Below, in pieces: positions 36,807-43,205 of a stretch of 43,205 nt of DNA (positions within the stretch are counted from its first letter, which is position 1; each line of letters starts with the position of its first letter). The stretch comes from Vibrio genomosp. F10 str. ZF-129 (GTDB lineage Bacteria; Pseudomonadota; Gammaproteobacteria; Enterobacterales; Vibrionaceae): positions 1-43,205 of the forward strand of contig NZ_AJYQ02000012.1 in assembly GCF_000287055.2 (NCBI RefSeq), given 5' to 3'. The notes below the pieces were generated by a model. That model was not told where the DNA came from, made no database searches, and was given only the letters and a program-made list of their open reading frames with translations. The translations under genes and the position numbers were made by a program.

Positions 36807-37427
36807 TTATTGTTGGTTGTCGTGGTTGTAAATACACAACATATCTAAATAGCTGTTGGTGAGTTGTTCCATCGAAGCCTCACTTTGGAGGCGGTTTGAT
36901 TGAACAAATAATGAATAACAGATGCCATGAAATAGATTAGTGAGATGATCAGGATCGTGGTCACTGCACACTTCATCACGATTGATTGCATTGATGAACA
37001 TATTTTTGACTAACATTTGGTTAGTACGATTGGATGACACAAACAGAGGCCATACTTCGTCTCTGGTTGACGCACTCCATTCAAACCATACTTTCAACCA
37101 ATGGCAATCTTGGATAACAAGATTCACCATTCCACCGGTAACGTTACGTAAGTTATCTTTTGCGTGTAAATCTAAATCGATGTGATCAGCTAAAAAGTTT
37201 GAAAACTGACGTACTACGTAGTTGAGTACATCATCGACAAGATCTTCACGTGTTGGGAAGTAGTTGAAGACCGTTGCGACAGAGACTTGCGCGATTTCTG
37301 CTATATCAGCATGCCCCCCACGCCCAATTCCGCGCCTTGCAAATACTTCTAATGCAATTTCCATTAGTTGTAATTTACGCTTTTGTGGAGACAGCCTTGT
37401 TCGTGGTCTTTTTGCTATAGAGTCCAT
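36807..37427 (-). CDS. luxR: Quorum-sensing master regulator, LuxR/HapR/OpaR/SmcR family (TetR type)
   Basis: A 206-residue TetR-type regulator. MDSIAKRPRTRLSPQKRKLQLMEIALEVFARRGIGRGGHADIAEIAQVSVATVFNYFPTREDLVDDVLN is the nearly invariant DNA-binding domain of the Vibrio high-cell-density regulators; the ligand-pocket region (CHWLKVWFEWSASTRDEVWPLF) is also typical. These proteins switch gene programmes (biofilm, luminescence, protease, type III/VI secretion) at high density, and their mRNA is blocked by Qrr small RNAs at low density. AAGGA is 9 nt before the ATG. The species name for the gene (luxR, hapR, opaR, smcR) depends on the host; it is not related to V. fischeri LuxR. Confidence 0.97.
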   Translation of the reverse strand: MDSIAKRPRTRLSPQKRKLQLMEIALEVFARRGIGRGGHADIAEIAQVSVATVFNYFPTREDLVDDVLNYVVRQFSNFLADHIDLDLHAKDNLRNVTGGMVNLVIQDCHWLKVWFEWSASTRDEVWPLFVSSNRTNQMLVKNMFINAINRDEVCSDHDPDHLTNLFHGICYSLFVQSNRLQSEASMEQLTNSYLDMLCIYNHDNQQ

Positions 37428-37435
37428 ATCGTTTT

Positions 37436-37463
37436 TTCCTTACCAATTGACGTATTGTATTTA
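37436..37463 (-). promoter_or_regulatory. Qrr small-RNA pairing site over the luxR/hapR ribosome-binding site
   Basis: On the minus strand the leader reads AATACGTCAATTGGTAAGGA just before the start. The part ACGTCA-TTGG complements the conserved Qrr segment CCAACTGACGT that I recall from Vibrio Qrr RNAs, with one difference. It directly adjoins the Shine-Dalgarno AAGGA, so pairing would block initiation, as known for hapR and luxR mRNAs. Confidence 0.7.
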
Positions 37464-37500
37464 TTAAAGTTGCACTTAGAGTCTTTGCTCTAATGTTGTT

Positions 37501-37520
37501 TTTGTTATTTAAATAACACA
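37501..37520. promoter_or_regulatory. AT-rich palindrome upstream of luxR/hapR, candidate autoregulatory operator
   Basis: GTTATTTAAATAAC (37504-37517) is a perfect 14-bp palindrome, flanked by further partial symmetry. LuxR/HapR proteins bind AT-rich palindromes of about 20 bp and repress their own genes. The distance to the ATG, about 75-90 bp, suits an operator near the promoter. The half-site is not the consensus TTATTGA. Confidence 0.4.
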
Positions 37521-37562
37521 ATGAGTGTAATGGTGCATATGAGGTTGGTCAATGATTTATGC

Positions 37563-37580
37563 TTATATAATAGTCAATAA
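37563..37580 (-). promoter_or_regulatory. Possible second LuxR/HapR site
   Basis: The minus strand reads TTATTGACTATTATATAA, with one consensus half-site TTATTGA and a poor second half. It is offered as a weak candidate. Confidence 0.25.
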
Positions 37581-37650
37581 TGTGGATAGTGATTAGATTC
37601 AATGTGCTTAATTTTATAGACCCTCTAATAAATGAGAAAGAATGAAAAAT

Positions 37651-37679
37651 TTAACTCACAAAGAGAGGAGTGGTACTAT
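37651..37679 (+). promoter_or_regulatory. Probable hpt promoter
   Basis: TTAACT (37651-37656) and TACTAT (37674-37679) with a 17-bp spacer match sigma-70 boxes at four of six positions each. The predicted start near 37686 leaves a leader of about 68 nt before hpt. Confidence 0.45.
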
Positions 37680-37753
37680 AGCGGCAAAATTCAGCGTTTG
37701 ATGTGGGCCAAAAGGCTTTGTCATTCTGTCATCACCGATTAATTGAGAATGCT

Positions 37754-38284
37754 ATGAAACATACAGTTGAACCTATGATTTCTGAATTGGAAGTTCAGAA
37801 ACGAGTAAAAGAGCTAGGCAAGCAAATTACCGAGCATTACCAAGGCAGTGAAAACTTGGTTATGGTTGGTTTGTTGCGCGGATCATTCGTTTTTATGGCT
37901 GATCTTGCTCGTGCCATTGATATTACGCACCAGGTCGACTTTATGACGGCGTCTAGCTATGGCAATACGATGGAAAGTAGCCGCGATGTTCGAATCTTGA
38001 AAGATCTGGATGATGATATTAAAGGTAAAGATGTTCTTCTCGTTGAAGACATCATTGATACCGGAAATACGCTAAGCAAAGTGATTGAAATCTTGTCGCT
38101 ACGCGAGCCAAACTCAATCGAAGTGTGCACGTTACTAGACAAGCCAGTAAAGCGTGAAATTGAAGTTGATGCTAAATGGATTGGTTTTGCTATCCCAGAT
38201 GAATTTGTGGTGGGTGTAGGTATCGATTACGCACAGAAATATCGCCACCTTCCGTATATTGGTAAGGTTGTTCCGCAGGAATAA
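37754..38284 (+). CDS. hpt: Hypoxanthine phosphoribosyltransferase
   Basis: Hpt salvages hypoxanthine (and guanine less well) to IMP/GMP with PRPP. From the ATG at 37754 ([25 protein letters not shown]) it has 176 residues, the usual length; an earlier frame start at 37703 adds 17 non-conserved residues. The PRPP-binding motif [14 protein letters not shown] and the C-terminal [21 protein letters not shown] are diagnostic. It is divergent from luxR/hapR and convergent with can. Confidence 0.95.
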   Translation: MKHTVEPMISELEVQKRVKELGKQITEHYQGSENLVMVGLLRGSFVFMADLARAIDITHQVDFMTASSYGNTMESSRDVRILKDLDDDIKGKDVLLVEDIIDTGNTLSKVIEILSLREPNSIEVCTLLDKPVKREIEVDAKWIGFAIPDEFVVGVGIDYAQKYRHLPYIGKVVPQE

Positions 38285-38298
38285 TTGATCAGAACGAG

Positions 38299-38330
38299 AA
38301 ATGCTCACCTAATTTGGTGAGCATTTTATT
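38299..38330. terminator. Terminator between hpt and can
   Basis: ATGCTCACC (38301-38309) and GGTGAGCAT (38316-38324) make a 9-bp stem with a 6-nt loop, followed by TTTATT. It separates the convergent hpt and can genes. The T tract is short on both strands. Confidence 0.65.
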
Positions 38331-38346
38331 GATGAGCATTGTTCAT

Positions 38347-39012
38347 TTATCCGTTTGTTTTGTGACCATTGTTGAGTATCTTGGCCATTGCTGCTTGATA
38401 CGACACCTCAAGCGTTTCTCGGCTATAGCATCTAACGCCTAAATCCAAGAGTTTTCCATCTCCGATGCCGTAAACCACCCCATGAATTTCTACATGCTGG
38501 CCTCGTTCCCAAGCGCTTTGTAATACCGTTGAGTTCCCAAGGTTATACACTTGTTCTGCTACATTAATTTCACACAGCTTATCTGCTCGTGCGGCTTGGG
38601 GCATTTCACCTAACCAGTTACGGTGCTTTAAGTACAAATCACGAATATGCAGTAGCCAGTTGTTGATGAGACCAAGCTGAGGATTATCGATAGCGGCATT
38701 AACACCGCCACAGCCATAATGACCACAAACGATAATGTGATTCACTTTCAAAACATCCACAGCGTATTGAACAACGGATAAGCAGTTTAAATCGGTATGA
38801 ATAACTTGGTTGGCAACATTTCGGTGAACAAATAACTCGCCGGAATACAATCCGGTTAATCGCTCGGCGGGAACGCGACTGTCTGAGCAGCCGATCCACA
38901 AGAAGCCGGGGTTTTGTCCTTCTTCGAGTTTAGTGAAATACTCGGGGCGCTCTGAGGTGATGGAATCCGACCATTTTGAATTGTTTTCAAAGAGCTGTTT
39001 TATTTCTGGCAT
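38347..39012 (-). CDS. can: Beta-class carbonic anhydrase
   Basis: This 221-residue zinc enzyme interconverts CO2 and bicarbonate, supplying bicarbonate for carboxylations at air-level CO2. The zinc ligands C42, D44 (CSDSR), H98 and C101 (CGHYGCGGV) are all present, and the length equals E. coli Can (220). It lies next to hpt as in E. coli. The divergent neighbour is a SulP anion transporter, so one intergenic region of 226 bp could serve both. Confidence 0.96.
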   Translation of the reverse strand: MPEIKQLFENNSKWSDSITSERPEYFTKLEEGQNPGFLWIGCSDSRVPAERLTGLYSGELFVHRNVANQVIHTDLNCLSVVQYAVDVLKVNHIIVCGHYGCGGVNAAIDNPQLGLINNWLLHIRDLYLKHRNWLGEMPQAARADKLCEINVAEQVYNLGNSTVLQSAWERGQHVEIHGVVYGIGDGKLLDLGVRCYSRETLEVSYQAAMAKILNNGHKTNG

Positions 39013-39184
39013 CTTACTTCCCTTCTATCATTCGCCACACTATACACAATGTTACAATTTCTATCTGTTAAAATAGTGTCATACCGACTTGTCTAATGAG
39101 CTAAATCAAGAAATTTCACATACTTATAAAAGGCAGGTGCGGAAGGATTATTAAGATTAATGTTAATAAAGGTGAAAAATACTA

Positions 39185-39201
39185 ACTTTATTTGATAAAG
39201 T
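39185..39201. promoter_or_regulatory. 17-bp perfect palindrome in the can-SulP intergenic region
   Basis: ACTTTAT-TTG-ATAAAGT is perfectly symmetric around a 3-bp centre, 37 bp before the SulP start. It looks like a dimeric-regulator operator. Its half-site TTTAT resembles AT-rich TetR-type or LysR-type sites but does not match a known consensus closely. Confidence 0.35.
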
Positions 39202-39238
39202 GATGTGAATTGTTTTTGTATCAGCAGGGATCTGAATT

Positions 39239-40909
39239 TTGTTTGGAAATCGATTTGAAGACATGCGCTTAAAAGGCGACATATTTGGTGGTGTCACCAC
39301 CGCTATCATTTCACTTCCTTTAGCGTTGGCATTCGGTGTCGCTTCAGGCGCTGGCGCGGAGGCTGGCTTATGGGGAGCGATTTTTGTTGGTTTTTTTGCC
39401 GCATTGTTTGGTGGTTCTACGAGTTTAATTTCAGAGCCTACCGGGCCAATGACGGTGATCATGACAGCCGTTTTGACCAGTATGATGGCGAAGTACCCAG
39501 AAACCGGAATGGCGATGGCATTTACCGTTGTCATGATGGCAGGGGCATTTCAGATCTTGTTAGGGACATTGAAACTTGGAAAATACATTACTTTAATGCC
39601 CTACAGCGTCATCTCAGGTTTTATGTCAGGCATAGGTGTTATTTTAATCATCTTGCAGCTTTCTCCATTATTGGGGTATGCCGCTCCTTCTGGTGGGGTG
39701 ATAGGCACTTTAAATGCGCTTCCTGAAACGTTCGCCAATTTAAAATTCAGTGAGCTATTTTTAGGCCTTGCAACGCTTGCGATTTTGTTCTTTTTTCCAA
39801 AAAAATATCGAAAATACGTGCCGGCTCAGCTAGTGGCGCTGATTGCGGTTACCCTAGTTTCAGTGGTTTTATTTGATGCCGATGACATTCGACGTATTGG
39901 TGTGATTCCTGCTGGTTTGCCTTCCCTGGTCATTCCTCATATTAACGCTGACATCTTCATGGAAATGGTGATTGATGCCTTAGTATTGGGAACGCTAGGG
40001 TGTATTGATACCTTGCTTACTGCGGTTATTGGCGACTCGTTAACGCGTAAAGATCATGACTCAGACAAAGAGCTAAGAGGTCAGGGGTTGGCGAACATGA
40101 TTTCAGGCTTGTTTGGCGCATTGCCTGGCGCGGGAGCGACCATGGGGACTGTGACGAACATTCAGGTTGGCGCTCGTTCACCGCTTTCTGGCATTATTCG
40201 AGCTCTGGTACTGATGTTGGTCGTGCTGGTGGCTGGTGGATTGACAGAACCTATACCGATGGCCGTATTAGCGGGTATTGCGGTTTATGTCGGATTTAAT
40301 ATTCTCGACTGGAGTTTCATTCAGCGCGCCCACAAAGTCAGTGTACAGGGCATGGCGATCATGTATGGCGTCATGTTACTCACGGTATTTGTTGATTTGA
40401 TTGTTGCGGTGGGTTTAGGTGTATTTATCTCCAATATCCTTATTATTGAGCGGTTAAGTCTAGAGCAAGCAAGACAAGTTAAAGCGATCAGTGATGCCGA
40501 TGAAAATGATGTACCACTGACCGATAGTGAAAGAGGGTTGCTTGACCGAGCGAATGGTAAGGTTCTGTTCTTTTATCTATCAGGACCGATGATCTTCAGC
40601 GTATCAAAAGCGATCTCTCGCCAGCACAATAGTATCTCTGATTACGAAGTGATGATTTTGGACCTTACCGACGTCCCAATGATTGATGTCACGGTAGGAC
40701 TGGCTCTTGAAAACGCAATTAAAGATGCAAAAGACGCCGAATGTGAAGTGTTACTGCTTTGTCCTAACGAACACACGCGCCGACAATTAGAGAAGTTTCA
40801 TGTGCTTGATTTGGTCTCTCAAAACAATACCTATTCGTTCAGGTATGAGGCTCTAAAGGCCGCGTTAAAGCATGTAGATGTTGATGAAACCTCAGTGTCT
40901 CTCGTTTAG
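39239..40909 (+). CDS. SulP-family anion transporter with STAS domain, likely bicarbonate
   Basis: A 556-residue SLC26/SulP permease. The hydrophobic domain (about 1-425) opens with the SulP signature DIFGGVTTAIISLPLALAFGVASGAG and contains GSTSLISEPTGPMTV and the anion-site region ALPGAGATMGTVTNIQVGARSPLSGI. The C-terminal STAS domain (about 440-540) has ILDLTDVPMIDVTVGLALENAI. SulP proteins carry sulphate, bicarbonate, succinate or other anions; divergence from carbonic anhydrase points to bicarbonate, but this is inference. The start is TTG at 39239 with AGGGA 8 nt upstream; an ATG at 39263 is the alternative. Confidence 0.9.
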   Translation: MFGNRFEDMRLKGDIFGGVTTAIISLPLALAFGVASGAGAEAGLWGAIFVGFFAALFGGSTSLISEPTGPMTVIMTAVLTSMMAKYPETGMAMAFTVVMMAGAFQILLGTLKLGKYITLMPYSVISGFMSGIGVILIILQLSPLLGYAAPSGGVIGTLNALPETFANLKFSELFLGLATLAILFFFPKKYRKYVPAQLVALIAVTLVSVVLFDADDIRRIGVIPAGLPSLVIPHINADIFMEMVIDALVLGTLGCIDTLLTAVIGDSLTRKDHDSDKELRGQGLANMISGLFGALPGAGATMGTVTNIQVGARSPLSGIIRALVLMLVVLVAGGLTEPIPMAVLAGIAVYVGFNILDWSFIQRAHKVSVQGMAIMYGVMLLTVFVDLIVAVGLGVFISNILIIERLSLEQARQVKAISDADENDVPLTDSERGLLDRANGKVLFFYLSGPMIFSVSKAISRQHNSISDYEVMILDLTDVPMIDVTVGLALENAIKDAKDAECEVLLLCPNEHTRRQLEKFHVLDLVSQNNTYSFRYEALKAALKHVDVDETSVSLV

Positions 40910-41080
40910 ATAAGTGGTTTATTTCAGAAGATTGTACTGATTAATTACAAGGCGCTGCGATATTATTGCAGCGCCTTTGTTTTCTTATGCAGAGTGATAA
41001 TTTATATTGGGTGTTGGGTTGAAAAACAGACGCATCGGCGTCATGTGTTAGCCATAAAACCAAAAGAGCAATGTCATATT

Positions 41081-42064
41081 ATGTACGCATTAGAAATAGA
41101 ACAGTTGCGAAAAACTTATGCCGGTGGGTTTGAGGCTCTAAAAGGCATCAGTTTAAATGTCAAAAAAGGGGATTTTTACGCCTTACTTGGTCCCAACGGT
41201 GCTGGCAAATCAACCACCATCGGTGTGGTTTCATCGCTAGTGAATAAAACCTCAGGTAAGGTCAAAGTCTTCGGTTTTGATATCGATAGCGATCTAGAGC
41301 TGGCTAAGCAAAACCTGGGTTTGGTTCCTCAAGAATTCAATTTTAATCCATTTGAAACCGTAGAGCAGATCGTTCTACAGCAAGCGGGTTACTACGGTGT
41401 TCCAAGAGTACTCGCCAAAGAAAGAGCGAAAAAGTACCTTTCTCAACTCGATTTATGGGAAAAACGCAGCGAACGTGCACGAAACCTATCGGGAGGCATG
41501 AAGCGCCGACTAATGATTGCCCGTGCGCTGATGCATGAGCCACAGTTACTGATACTCGATGAACCGACCGCGGGGGTTGATATAGAACTGCGTCGCTCCA
41601 TGTGGGAGTTCTTAAAAAACATCAACAAAGAGCAGGGTATTACCATTATTTTGACCACGCATTACCTGGAAGAAGCGGAAATGCTGTGTCGTAATATTGG
41701 CATCATTAACCGAGGTGAGTTGATAGAAAACACCACGATGAAGGCGTTGTTAAATCAGCTCCAAGTCGAGACGTTTATTCTCGACCTTGAAGGTGTCACG
41801 GCATTAGATCCTTTGAGTGGTGTTAATTCACAACGATTAGACAATGGGTCACTTGAGATCGAACTGGATAAGTCTCAGGGTTTGAATCATGTCTTTAGTC
41901 AGCTGACCGAACAAGGTATCACAGTACTTTCTATGCGCAATAAAGCAAATCGTCTAGAAGAGCTCTTTGTTAATATCGTGAAAGATCAATCGAAAGCGTC
42001 ATCGCAAAACCAAGCTTCACTTCAATCTCAAGCTTCAGCTAAAGCTAAAGCTAAGGAGCAATAA
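41081..42064 (+). CDS. yadG: ABC transporter ATP-binding protein YadG
   Basis: The ATPase of a two-gene ABC-2 exporter. Starting at 41081 (MYALEIEQLRKTYAGGFEALKG) gives 327 residues: Walker A GPNGAGKSTT at 37-46, Q-loop LVPQEF, signature NLSGGMKRR, Walker B LLILDEPTAGVD and switch His in LTTHYLEEAE. The frame opens earlier at 40994 but that part is not conserved. A Gln/Ala/Ser/Lys-rich tail (about 300-327) is an odd low-complexity extension. The substrate is unknown. yadH follows 2 nt after its stop. Confidence 0.9.
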   Translation: MYALEIEQLRKTYAGGFEALKGISLNVKKGDFYALLGPNGAGKSTTIGVVSSLVNKTSGKVKVFGFDIDSDLELAKQNLGLVPQEFNFNPFETVEQIVLQQAGYYGVPRVLAKERAKKYLSQLDLWEKRSERARNLSGGMKRRLMIARALMHEPQLLILDEPTAGVDIELRRSMWEFLKNINKEQGITIILTTHYLEEAEMLCRNIGIINRGELIENTTMKALLNQLQVETFILDLEGVTALDPLSGVNSQRLDNGSLEIELDKSQGLNHVFSQLTEQGITVLSMRNKANRLEELFVNIVKDQSKASSQNQASLQSQASAKAKAKEQ

Positions 42065-42066
42065 TC

Positions 42067-42837
42067 ATGTATCAGATTTATTGGACAGCGTTTTGCAGCT
42101 TAGTGACCAAAGAAGTGAATCGTTTTACCCGAATTTGGGTGCAAACGCTTGTACCGCCTGCAATAACAATGACACTGTACTTTATCATTTTTGGTAATCT
42201 TATCGGTGCGAGAATTGGTGAAATGAATGGCTTTAGCTACATGGAATACATCGTTCCTGGGCTTATTATGATGTCGGTCATTACCAATTCCTATTCTAAT
42301 GTTGCCTCGTCGTTTTTTAGTGCCAAATTTCAAAAAAACATTGAAGAGCTATTAGTCGCGCCTGTACCAAACTATGTCATTATCGCGGGCTTCGTGATGG
42401 GCGGAGTCACCCGTGGGCTATTAGTGGGTGCGATTGTGACTTTTGTTTCTCTGTTCTTTGTGGATTTACAGGTTGAACATTGGGGGATCATTGTCATGAC
42501 GGTGTTTTTAACGTCGGTGGTGTTCGCTCTTGGCGGATTGATCAATGCCGTGTTTGCTAAAACCTTTGATGATATTTCGATTATCCCAACCTTTATTTTG
42601 ACGCCATTAACCTATTTAGGGGGGGTATTCTATTCCATCAGCTTACTACCCGAATTTTGGCAAAGCGTGTCAAAAATAAACCCAATTGTGTATATGGTTA
42701 ATGCATTTCGATACGGATTCTTAGGGGTGTCAGACGTTGATATCGTGACTTCTTTTGGGGTTTTAATCGCGTTTGTTATTGGGCTTTATGCGGTAGCGCA
42801 TTACCTGGTGACTCGAGGCATTGGTTTAAGAAGCTAG
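42067..42837 (+). CDS. yadH: ABC-2 type permease YadH
   Basis: This 256-residue membrane protein has six predicted helices and the ABC-2 signature region FDDISIIPTFILTPLTYLGGVFYSISLLPEFWQSVSKINPIVYMVNAFRYGFLG. It pairs with YadG; AAGGAG lies in the yadG tail just before the ATG. The group includes polysaccharide, teichoic-acid and drug exporters, so no substrate can be named. hpt-can-yadGH is the E. coli order too, and panC follows. Confidence 0.92.
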   Translation: MYQIYWTAFCSLVTKEVNRFTRIWVQTLVPPAITMTLYFIIFGNLIGARIGEMNGFSYMEYIVPGLIMMSVITNSYSNVASSFFSAKFQKNIEELLVAPVPNYVIIAGFVMGGVTRGLLVGAIVTFVSLFFVDLQVEHWGIIVMTVFLTSVVFALGGLINAVFAKTFDDISIIPTFILTPLTYLGGVFYSISLLPEFWQSVSKINPIVYMVNAFRYGFLGVSDVDIVTSFGVLIAFVIGLYAVAHYLVTRGIGLRS

Positions 42838-42874
42838 AGCTGGCTTTTTTCCATCGGTATCTTCTGCTTCTATG

Positions 42875-42907
42875 AAAAAGGTCGACATAACATGTCGACC
42901 TTTTTGA
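42875..42907. terminator. Bidirectional terminator between yadH and panC
   Basis: A 13-bp stem AAAAAGGTCGACA / TGTCGACCTTTTT around TAACA, with A run on one side and T run on the other, separates the convergent yadH and panC genes. Confidence 0.9.
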
Positions 42908-42922
42908 GTGCTTTCAGGCAGT

Positions 42923-43205
42923 TTATTCTGATTCAGCAGTCTGAGTATCTTGGCTTTGCTCATCTTTGTTAATGGACTTGTTGTCTGCTTTGGTCTCTGT
43001 GACTAAATCGACAACTTGATTATCGATGAGTCGAGCTTGCCCTAAGAAGGCAGACATCAGAATGACAGCTTGAACGGTGTCATTTGTGATGGTTTGCAGA
43101 GTTTGAGCATCACGGATGAAAATCTCATCAGGTTGCAGACCGGCCGCACGCAATTGATCGCTCGCATCTTCAATGAGTGAATCGTAATCGTTACGTCCGC
43201 CACGA
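42923..43205 (-). CDS. panC: Pantothenate synthetase, C-terminal part (cut by window edge)
   Basis: The frame runs off the window at 43205. The visible 3' part reads [23 protein letters not shown], then [42 protein letters not shown], which matches the PanC end (E. coli AVILVAAWLGDARLIDN). PanC joins pantoate and beta-alanine with ATP to make pantothenate. A polar, acidic tail of about 30 residues ([24 protein letters not shown]) extends beyond the E. coli end. Confidence 0.9.
   Translation of the reverse strand, partial: RGGRNDYDSLIEDASDQLRAAGLQPDEIFIRDAQTLQTITNDTVQAVILMSAFLGQARLIDNQVVDLVTETKADNKSINKDEQSQDTQTAESE

Overview
The window looks like core chromosome of a Vibrio species (Gammaproteobacteria, Vibrionaceae). 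The main evidence is a TetR-type quorum-sensing master regulator of the LuxR/HapR/OpaR/SmcR family carrying a Qrr-like target in its leader, a 172-residue LuxS, a sodium-pumping oxaloacetate decarboxylase operon (oadGAB) and a chromosomal pilABCD cluster. No transposase, integrase, phage gene, CRISPR array or toxin-antitoxin pair was seen, and codon use looks even throughout. I could not pick the species.

Layout. 1-63: 3' end of a tRNA (probably Arg) and its terminator. 292-3607: promoter, structured leader and oadG-oadA-oadB. 3763-8036: a medium-chain dehydrogenase/reductase (MDR), a YqaA-type membrane protein and a two-unit M16 metallopeptidase lipoprotein. 8154-10343: gshA (TTG start) and luxS. 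10435-12615 (minus): corB/yfjD and ypjD. 12807-16475: ffh, then rpsP-rimM-trmD-rplS. 16762-24323 (minus): yacG, zapD, coaE, pilD, pilC, pilB, pilA, nadC. 24455-29259: ampD, fldB (minus), xerD-dsbC-recJ. 29431-36722: two PdhR operators, pdhR-aceE-aceF and lpd. 36807-37427 (minus): luxR/hapR. 37754-42837: hpt, can (minus), a SulP anion transporter, yadG-yadH. 42923-43205 (minus): 3' part of panC.

How the genes work together. The pyruvate dehydrogenase block (pdhR, E1, E2 with three lipoyl domains, E3) is preceded by two perfect 15-bp PdhR boxes. Quorum sensing is represented by the AI-2 synthase LuxS and by LuxR/HapR, whose leader carries a Qrr-like pairing site over the ribosome-binding site. 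pilABCD makes a type IVa pilus, with PilD as the shared prepilin peptidase. The can/SulP divergent pair suggests a CO2/bicarbonate supply module. oadGAB couples oxaloacetate decarboxylation to Na+ export. ffh and rpsP-rimM-trmD-rplS form the protein-targeting and ribosome/tRNA block.

Nearly everything is well-known core biology, and I do not see an undescribed multi-gene system. The best leads are small: a strong hairpin between the only good ribosome-binding site and the start of recJ, a 15-bp tandem repeat encoding a pentapeptide-like insert in PilB, a lipobox on DsbC, a SulP gene at the can-yadG junction with a 17-bp palindrome in its leader, twin PdhR operators, and competing hairpins in the oadG leader.
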